A stretch of DNA of 22,171 nt from a virus, in IMG/VR virus record IMGVR_UViG_3300047550_004006, positions 1 through 22,171 of that record; one strand, given 5' to 3'. Positions 6,358-10,766 of the stretch are shown piece by piece. Each line of letters starts with the position of its first letter. Position 1 is the first letter of the stretch. Below the pieces are notes generated by a model. The model ran no database searches and was not told the DNA's origin. It worked only from the letters and a program-made list of their open reading frames with translations. A program made the position numbers and the translations under genes.

Positions 6358-7561
6358 TGTCATAGTAATAGGCGGTGGTGTAATTGGAGTAACCACCGCC
6401 TATTATTTGTGGAAAAAAGGACTTGAGGTCGCTGTTATCGAAAGGAACGATCTTTGTTCAGAAGAAACATCGTTTGGTAACGGTGGTCAGATATCAGTAT
6501 CTCATGCTGAGCCTTGGGCTCATCCTGGTGCTCAGTTTCAAGTTGCCAAATGGTTGATCAGCAAAGACAGTCCTTTGTACTTTAAACCACAATGGGATCT
6601 TCATCAACTTAAGTGGATGTGGGAATGGTTAAAAAATTGTAATCGTTCTAAATGTGAATATAACACTGCTTCGTTGACTACACAAGCGCTTGATTCATTA
6701 ATTGAGTTGAATAAGGTAGTTAAAGATACTAAAATTAAGTATGATAGACTTAAGAAAGGTATCATTCATTTTTATACTGATAGTCATGAGTATGAAAATG
6801 GTTTAGAGGCCGCTAAAGTCATGAGGTTTTATGGACTCAGTATAGAAGAAGTATCTAGAGCATCTATAGTGGAACTAGAACCTTCTTTGGCTGGTTGTGA
6901 TAGAATCTTAGGCGGAACTTACGCTCCAAACGATGAATCGGGTGATTGTAACCTTTTTACTAAGAACCTTGCTAATTGGCTTGAATCTAATGGTGTACGA
7001 TTTTTCTATGATACTGTAGCAATTGCTCAGAAAGATAATTCTCTTGAATGTAGGATGTATGTTTCGAATCATGAAGCTCGATCATTTGGATTGGAAGCTA
7101 AACAGTTTGTGATAGCAATGGGTTGCTATAGTTATCCTTTTGTAAAGATAAACTATGGTAAAGAGCTTCTGATATATCCAGCAAAAGGTAGTTCGGTAAC
7201 CGTTCCGATTATCGACCCATCCAAAGTGACTACTATAAGTCTTACAGATGATGAAAACAAAATTGTATACTCTCGCCTTGGTAATCGTCTCCGTATTGCA
7301 GGTACTGCTGAGCTTGCTGGATGGGATCCTGACGTTAACATTGGACGTTGTAAAGTGGTTGAACAACATGCTAGACGTTTGTTCCCAGAAGGTTGTGACT
7401 GGTCGAAATCGATGTATTGGTCAGGACTCAGACCAACAACCCCATCAAACCTCCCATATGTGGAAAGATTAAATGAAAATGTTGTCCTTAATACTGGACA
7501 TGGAACATTGGGTTGGACTCTTGCTTGTGGATCAGCTTTCAAGGTTTCAAAACTTATATGA
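6347..7561 (+). CDS. dadA: D-amino acid dehydrogenase, small subunit type (DadA)
   Basis: FAD-dependent oxidoreductase that deaminates D-amino acids (D-alanine in bacteria) to 2-oxo acids and passes electrons to the quinone pool at the inner membrane. The 404-aa protein has the FAD motif VIVIGGGVIGVTTAYYL from residue 5, with Glu at the end of the second strand (VIER). Following the family it has SFGNGGQISVSHAEPWAHPG, QLKWMWEWLKNC, PNDESGDCNLFTKNLANWL, YWSGLRPTTPSNLPYV and a closing NTGHGTLGWTLACGS. These closely match bacterial DadA from end to end; the protein ends about 25-30 residues early compared with the ~432-aa E. coli enzyme. The ATG at 6347 overlaps the previous gene by 11 nt, and the TGA overlaps the gp62 ATG. 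A metabolic gene inside the clamp-loader operon is unusual and looks host-derived. Confidence 0.9.
   Translation: MKYDVIVIGGGVIGVTTAYYLWKKGLEVAVIERNDLCSEETSFGNGGQISVSHAEPWAHPGAQFQVAKWLISKDSPLYFKPQWDLHQLKWMWEWLKNCNRSKCEYNTASLTTQALDSLIELNKVVKDTKIKYDRLKKGIIHFYTDSHEYENGLEAAKVMRFYGLSIEEVSRASIVELEPSLAGCDRILGGTYAPNDESGDCNLFTKNLANWLESNGVRFFYDTVAIAQKDNSLECRMYVSNHEARSFGLEAKQFVIAMGCYSYPFVKINYGKELLIYPAKGSSVTVPIIDPSKVTTISLTDDENKIVYSRLGNRLRIAGTAELAGWDPDVNIGRCKVVEQHARRLFPEGCDWSKSMYWSGLRPTTPSNLPYVERLNENVVLNTGHGTLGWTLACGSAFKVSKLI
6366..6405 (+). promoter_or_regulatory. Perfect 14-bp hairpin at the start of dadA
   Basis: TAATAGGCGGTGGT at 6366-6379 is exactly complementary to ACCACCGCCTATTA at 6392-6405, leaving a 12-nt loop. 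The left arm encodes part of the FAD-binding glycines and the right arm encodes TTAYY. The arm begins 19 nt after the A of the ATG. It needs G/C-rich codons (GGC, ACC, ACC, GCC) in an A/T-rich gene. There is no T-run, so it is not a terminator. A role in translation control or mRNA stability is inferred. Confidence 0.65.
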
Positions 7562-7980
7562 GCCCTTTTGATTTTGTCAATGCTATCAACAGCACATCAA
7601 AAAAAGATTTGATTGCTGATGATCCTGATTTGGAAAAATTATACGTGCCGTTTATGGTCAACAGAGCTTTATCATATTTTCCAGATACTGTTCTTCATGC
7701 AAACGAAATGAACTCATATAATACTCTCGACAATAAACTTCAAAACTCTTATCTTCTAAATATCGTTAGACCCTCCAAGCGGTTTGCTAAATGGGTGAAA
7801 AAGCAGGACAATAACGATATTGATCTCGTGATGGAATATTTCGGTTACAACCGCGAAAAAGCTATCCAAGCACTGTCGATCTTGTCTATTGATCAGTTAA
7901 CTATAATTAAAAATAAACTGACTAAAGGTGATACTTATGAGCGTGATCGACAGCCTAGTGGAGGTAACACTTCCAAATGA
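7558..7980 (+). CDS. 62: Clamp loader small subunit gp62
   Basis: Non-ATPase subunit of the T4-type clamp loader (gp44 four copies, gp62 one copy). The 140-aa protein is shorter than T4 gp62 (187 aa) but has the diagnostic middle: FMVNRALSYFPDTVLHANEMN followed by LLNIVRPSKRFAKWVKK, which aligns with [21 protein letters not shown] and VPRGKRYGKWAK in T4. The C-terminal LVMEYFGYNREKAIQALSIL matches the region after it. The start at 7558 overlaps the dadA stop (ATGA). A longer in-frame reading from 7513 lies inside dadA and is unlikely. The 3' end overlaps regA by 44 nt, as in compact T4-like operons. Confidence 0.88.
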   Translation: MSPFDFVNAINSTSKKDLIADDPDLEKLYVPFMVNRALSYFPDTVLHANEMNSYNTLDNKLQNSYLLNIVRPSKRFAKWVKKQDNNDIDLVMEYFGYNREKAIQALSILSIDQLTIIKNKLTKGDTYERDRQPSGGNTSK

Positions 7981-8332
7981 AGAAGATTTTTTAAAGATCA
8001 AAGAGACATTAACTCGTATTGGAGTTGCTTCTAAAAAAGATAGAAAATTATATCAATCTTGTCATATTTTACATAAGCAAGGAAGGTATTACATAGTTCA
8101 TTTTAAAGAATTATTTGCTTTAGATGGAAAACCTTCTAATTTTTCAGATGATGATGTTGGTAGAAGAAACACAATTGCAAATTTATTAGAAGAGTGGGGA
8201 CTTGTAAAATTAGTATTGAAAGACAAATCATCATCTCCTGTCTCTCCTCTTTCTCAGATTAAAATTCTTGCGTATAAAGACAAAGATGGTTGGGAATTGA
8301 TAGCAAAATACAATATTGGACGAAAAAACTGA
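7937..8332 (+). CDS. regA: Translational repressor RegA
   Basis: RNA-binding protein that blocks the ribosome sites of many early phage mRNAs, including clamp, clamp loader and its own in T4. The 131-aa protein is close to T4 RegA (122 aa) over its length: DFLKIKETLTRIGVASKKD, KLYQSCHILHKQGRYYIVHFKELFALDG, RRNTIANLLEEWGLVKLV and the closing WELIAKYNIG correspond directly. It is chosen to start at the ATG at 7937, preceded by AAAGG with about 8-nt spacing; a GTG at 7928 is in frame. It overlaps gp62, and a C-terminal segment (SSSPVSPLSQIK) is longer than in T4. Autoregulation is likely from family knowledge. Confidence 0.95.
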   Translation: MSVIDSLVEVTLPNEEDFLKIKETLTRIGVASKKDRKLYQSCHILHKQGRYYIVHFKELFALDGKPSNFSDDDVGRRNTIANLLEEWGLVKLVLKDKSSSPVSPLSQIKILAYKDKDGWELIAKYNIGRKN

Positions 8333-8333
8333 A

Positions 8334-8771
8334 ATGATTTCTAGATTATGGGATGAAAGGTTTTTAAAACTATCACAACATGTTGCTCAATGGTCTAAAG
8401 ATCCAAGAACTAAAGTTGGAGCTTGTATTGTCAATGAGGATAAGCAGGTGATAGGTCTTGGATACAATGGGTTTCCCAGAGGCGTGATTGATCTTGAGTC
8501 AAGATATGAAGACAGAGAAACGAAACTCCTTTTGGTTGCTCATGCTGAACGTAATGCTTTAGATAATTGTTTTGTTAGTCCAAAAGGAAGCACGTTATAT
8601 GTAACCCACCCACCTTGTAATGAATGTGCTAAGTCAATTATTCAAAGAGGAATAAAAAGAGTTGTAGCTGTTGCCGACAATTCAAGAGTACAGGATAATC
8701 CCAAAGTCACTAAACTAATGTTTGCCGAGGCTGGGGTTGAATATGAAACTTACTCACATCTACCTGAATGA
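8334..8771 (+). CDS. cd: dCMP deaminase
   Basis: Zinc enzyme that deaminates dCMP to dUMP, the main route to dTMP in T4-like phages. The 145-aa protein has the cytidine-deaminase core. KDPRTKVGACIV and GYNGFPRGV bind the nucleotide, HAERNA at about residues 70-75 gives zinc ligand H70 and catalytic E72, and PPCNECAKSII supplies C95 and C98. It is shorter than T4 Cd (193 aa), which carries an extra insertion. The ATG at 8334 comes right after the regA stop; a TTG at 8316 would add six residues. It overlaps the next small gene by 29 nt. It acts in the same pathway as the dcd-like enzyme at 2673. Confidence 0.93.
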   Translation: MISRLWDERFLKLSQHVAQWSKDPRTKVGACIVNEDKQVIGLGYNGFPRGVIDLESRYEDRETKLLLVAHAERNALDNCFVSPKGSTLYVTHPPCNECAKSIIQRGIKRVVAVADNSRVQDNPKVTKLMFAEAGVEYETYSHLPE

Positions 8772-8943
8772 AGAAAAGTTGGATGTAGCTTTTATGTACC
8801 TTGATAAAATGATAGCAATTGGCCACTACGGTGATTGTAAATTTGAGTTGTTGTTTAATGACCAAGTCAGTACGTTTGGAAATGCAATGCAAGCATTTTC
8901 ATATGTTAATAGTATTATAAATACTAATGCTTTAGTGCGCTAG
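8743..8943 (+). CDS. Small hypothetical protein (66 aa)
   Basis: A protein of 66 residues starting MKLTHIYLNEEKLDVAFMYLDKMIAIG. It has a mixed alpha/beta pattern, acidic at first, with no transmembrane segment. I do not recognise a family. The start overlaps the dCMP deaminase end by 29 nt. A late-promoter box (TATAAATA, 8916-8923) lies inside its 3' end, and its TAG stop at 8941-8943 falls inside the first stem of the downstream RNA element, so translation of this gene could disturb that structure in read-through transcripts. Confidence 0.55.
   Translation: MKLTHIYLNEEKLDVAFMYLDKMIAIGHYGDCKFELLFNDQVSTFGNAMQAFSYVNSIINTNALVR
8916..8923 (+). promoter_or_regulatory. T4-type late promoter
   Basis: A perfect TATAAATA, followed by CTAAT, closely matching the extended T4 late box TATAAATACTATT. 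With normal spacing the transcript would begin at G8929, about 10 nt before the pseudoknot stem. It reads towards the RNA element and hsp20. Confidence 0.7.
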
Positions 8944-9002
8944 CAGTCCGAGGTAAGGCTAGCAAAATATTCCTCGGGCCAACGCCTTTTGGGTTGGTTT
9001 TT
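8929..9002 (+). ncRNA. Putative late small RNA or leader: H-type pseudoknot plus terminator
   Basis: From the predicted late start (8929) to the T-run is about 74 nt. Stem 1: GCTAGC at 8939-8944 pairs with GCTAGC at 8958-8963. Stem 2: CCGAGG at 8948-8953, inside the stem 1 loop, pairs with CCTCGG at 8972-8977, extendable by a U-G pair. This is an H-type pseudoknot with loops of 3, 4 and 8 nt, the last being AAAATATT. An intrinsic terminator hairpin follows at once. It could be a stand-alone phage RNA, or an attenuator in front of hsp20, whose own RBS lies 19 nt beyond the T-run. I could not match it to a known riboswitch class. Structure is from base pairing only. Confidence 0.45.
8979..9002 (+). 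terminator. Rho-independent terminator before hsp20
   Basis: CCAAC at 8979-8983 pairs with GTTGG at 8993-8997, and CC at 8985-8986 pairs with GG at 8991-8992 past a one-base bulge, with a TTTT loop. A T-run follows at 8998-9002. It ends the regA-cd operon, and any late transcript from 8929. Confidence 0.7.
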
Positions 9003-9032
9003 AACATTTACTCGCTTAATAAGGAGAACTTT

Positions 9033-9509
9033 ATGACGTATCTTACGCAATTACCTTCTGTGTTTAAAGATTTTGACAAGTATTTTGTAGGATTTGATGA
9101 TTCTTACAACAAACTTACAAAACTTCACGATGATATTACTAAACACATTCCAAACTACCCTCCATACAATATCCGTAAAGTAGATTCCAACAAATATGTT
9201 ATTGAGCTCGCTATTGCAGGATTCTCTACTCAAGATGTTGAAATTACTTTAGAAGATAATAAACTTATCATTTCTGGTAAAGCTCAGGATGATAACGAAA
9301 ACTTCTTGTTCAAGGGTATCGCTAATCGTGCATTTACAAGAACATTTGCAATCGATGATAATATTGAGATCAACGATGCAGCTATGTTGAATGGAATGCT
9401 GCGAATTGCTCTAGAAAGAATTATCCCAGAGCATAAAAAGCCAAAAAAAATTGAAGTTAAGGAAGCTGGTAAATCTTCTAAAAAAGAATTACTAGTTGAG
9501 GATAAGTGA
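9033..9509 (+). CDS. hsp20: Hsp20 / alpha-crystallin small heat shock protein
   Basis: An ATP-independent holdase chaperone of 158 aa. The alpha-crystallin domain runs from about residue 48: YNIRKVDSNKYVIELAIAGFSTQDVEITLEDNKLIIS in outline, then a loop and FTRTFAIDDNIEINDAAMLNGMLRIALER, ending in a basic tail with KKIEVK that resembles the I-x-I/V oligomerisation motif. Start at 9033 is chosen because AAGGAG at 9021-9026 precedes it; the upstream GTG at 8994 lies within the terminator. Hsp20 genes are widespread in T4-like cyanophages, where they may help virion assembly or protect host proteins. It follows the terminator and pseudoknot, so it either has a promoter in the short gap or depends on read-through. 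Confidence 0.93.
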   Translation: MTYLTQLPSVFKDFDKYFVGFDDSYNKLTKLHDDITKHIPNYPPYNIRKVDSNKYVIELAIAGFSTQDVEITLEDNKLIISGKAQDDNENFLFKGIANRAFTRTFAIDDNIEINDAAMLNGMLRIALERIIPEHKKPKKIEVKEAGKSSKKELLVEDK

Positions 9510-9655
9510 TTTCGGTTTTATTTGCAAAACTTAAAGACTTTGTGAGTAGGTGCTCTAACTCCAAAAGAGATGTAGAGCACTACCTTTCACAATCTGTAGA
9601 CCGTGCAGATTTTGAACGCAGAGAACAGAAACTCAAGTACAAAGGATACCTATGA
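9506..9655 (+). CDS. DUF3563-like small protein (49 aa)
   Basis: A short gene starting with GTG at 9506 that overlaps the hsp20 stop, with TTGAGG about 9 nt upstream. The protein begins MISVLFAKLKDFVSR and contains RDVEHYLSQSVDRADFERREQKLK, which fits the DUF3563 pattern (D-x-YL-x-Q-x-x-D-x-x-D-x-E-R-R). Such proteins of about 45-50 aa are frequent in T4-like marine phages and have no known function. It runs into the next tiny gene by an ATGA overlap. Confidence 0.6.
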   Translation: MISVLFAKLKDFVSRCSNSKRDVEHYLSQSVDRADFERREQKLKYKGYL

Positions 9656-9759
9656 TATTTTTTACCACTATTTGGAGATTCCTCGAAGCTATGGCTGAAG
9701 GTCGTAGAATGAGAGTTGAAAAGTCAGTACAGGAATATATTAGAAACCAAAGGATTTAA
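9652..9759 (+). CDS. Very small basic protein (35 aa)
   Basis: ATG at 9652 overlaps the previous stop (ATGA) and is preceded by AAAGGA at 9641-9646. The product starts MIFFTTIWRFLEAMAEGRRMRVEK and ends in a basic helix (YIRNQRI). It has an amphipathic, aromatic N-terminus. No family recognised. The tight overlap on one side, and the next start only 2 nt after its stop with AAAGGA inside its 3' end, support real translation. Confidence 0.4.
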   Translation: MIFFTTIWRFLEAMAEGRRMRVEKSVQEYIRNQRI

Positions 9760-9760
9760 A

Positions 9761-10060
9761 ATGAATAATATATTATGTTTACAATTAGTAAATGGCATGG
9801 AATTAATGGGTAAGTTGGATAAAGAAAATGAAAATAGTATTTCTTTAAAAGACGTAGCCCAAATAGCCACCATACCAAATCAAGCTGGTCAAATGAGTGT
9901 AGGATTGTTTCCTTGGTTACCATATGCCGAAAAAAGTGAGTTTCAAATACAAAATCATAATATAGTAGTTAAATTTATTCCTGGTTTAGATATGGTTAAC
10001 AATTATAATAAATTTTTTGGGTCTGGTATTCAAATTGCTTCAGCTTCTGCTTTAAGGTGA
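9761..10060 (+). CDS. Possible Sm/Hfq-like phage protein
   Basis: A 99-aa protein starting MNNILCLQLVNGMELMGKL. The opening strand, L-V-N-G-x-E-L-x-G turn and second strand (ENSISLKDVAQI) resemble the Sm1 motif of Sm/Hfq-like proteins. After a Pro-rich loop (GLFPWLPYAE), NHNIVVKFIPGLDMVNNYNKFFG could be the Sm2-like strand with a C-terminal helix. Such proteins are found in marine T4-like phages and may bind RNA; here that is inferred from pattern only. ATG 9761 follows AAAGGA at 9749-9754; an in-frame start 45 nt upstream lies in the previous gene. The gene is distinctly A/T-rich. Confidence 0.45.
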   Translation: MNNILCLQLVNGMELMGKLDKENENSISLKDVAQIATIPNQAGQMSVGLFPWLPYAEKSEFQIQNHNIVVKFIPGLDMVNNYNKFFGSGIQIASASALR

Positions 10061-10063
10061 AAT

Positions 10064-10097
10064 CCTAAATAGGGGCATACTCTTTAGAGGAGCCCCT
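10064..10097 (+). promoter_or_regulatory. RBS-hiding hairpin with late-promoter-like box before the endolysin
   Basis: AGGGGC at 10071-10076 pairs with GCCCCT at 10092-10097, enclosing the ribosome site AGAGGAG at 10086-10092; inner CTCT/AGAG can also pair. Just before it is CCTAAATA at 10064-10071, one mismatch from the NATAAATA late box. A late transcript from there would start near 10077 and lack the 5' arm, freeing the ribosome site. T4 lysozyme gene e uses exactly this logic. Confidence 0.5.
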
Positions 10098-10098
10098 A

Positions 10099-10716
10099 AT
10101 GTATTCTTTAGAATTATTACAGAAATTATTTCCCAAAACAAAGGCTGATGTACTGAATCGATACGTTGAACCTTTGAATCAAGCAGCTGGAATGTACTAT
10201 ATTTTAGACACAACAACAAGAGCTGCTGCATTTATAGCACAAGTAGGGCACGAATCAGGTGGATTCAATTTTGTTAAAGAGAATCTTAACTATTCTGCAG
10301 ATGGATTGCTAAAAGTATTTCCCAAATATTTTCCAAACAGGCAGTTAGCAGAACAATATCAAAGAAATCCTCAAATGATTGCCAATCGTGTTTATGGTGG
10401 TCGTATGGGAAATGGACCTGAAACTACTGGAGAAGGTTATAAATTTTGTGGACGTGGTTTGATCCAATTAACTGGTAAGAACAACTATCAAAGAATGGCA
10501 ACTGACTTTCAATGTTCACTTGATGAATGTGTTGCTTACCTTGAAACCCCAACAGGAGCTTGTTATAGTGCTGCTTGGTTTTGGGATGTTAATTTGTTGA
10601 ATGACCTTTGTGATAAAGGTGATTTTGTTACTTTGACTAAAAGGATTAATGGTGGAACAATAGGTCTTCAAGATCGTATGCACCACTATCAACTTGCACT
10701 TCAATTAATGGGCTAG
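10099..10716 (+). CDS. GH19 chitinase-type endolysin
   Basis: Peptidoglycan-cleaving lysin of glycoside hydrolase family 19, 205 aa, covering the catalytic domain only. The first catalytic Glu is E52 in FIAQVGHESGGF, the second E61 in NFVKENLNYS. Further landmarks are GLLKVFPKYFP, IANRVYGGRMGNG and the signature KFCGRGLIQLTGKNNY at about 115-130. The end GGTIGLQDRMHHYQLALQ is typical of phage members. No signal peptide is visible, so a holin (not in this window) or other route must export it. The leader can form a hairpin over the ribosome site, suggesting it is kept silent early. It stands alone between the Sm-like gene and gp43. Confidence 0.92.
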   Translation: MYSLELLQKLFPKTKADVLNRYVEPLNQAAGMYYILDTTTRAAAFIAQVGHESGGFNFVKENLNYSADGLLKVFPKYFPNRQLAEQYQRNPQMIANRVYGGRMGNGPETTGEGYKFCGRGLIQLTGKNNYQRMATDFQCSLDECVAYLETPTGACYSAAWFWDVNLLNDLCDKGDFVTLTKRINGGTIGLQDRMHHYQLALQLMG

Positions 10717-10766
10717 TAGCCTCTCTCTCTTTTTTATAGTATGCTAACATCTCTCATCGAGGTGAT
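10717..10766 (+). promoter_or_regulatory. Gap before gp43: pyrimidine tract and strong RBS
   Basis: A short stem GGCT/AGCC straddles the endolysin stop, followed by a CT-repeat and T-run to 10735, which could be a weak terminator. TATAGT at 10735-10740 resembles a -10 box but has no good -35. GAGGTGAT at 10759-10766 is a near-perfect ribosome site for gp43. Confidence 0.3.

Noticed and set aside
6366-6405. The dadA stem as an intrinsic terminator
   Set aside because: No T-run follows the stem and it lies inside an intact coding region.
7153-7542. 129-aa open frame on the minus strand
   Set aside because: It lies wholly inside the well-supported dadA gene and has no recognisable features or ribosome site; a shadow.
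8939-8977. Pseudoknot as a -1 frameshift signal
   Set aside because: There is no slippery heptamer in frame before it and the stop codon lies inside stem 1.
8929-9002. Calling the element a preQ1 or SAM-II riboswitch
   Set aside because: The topology is similar, but I could not match the conserved bases of either class, and hsp20 is not a typical target.
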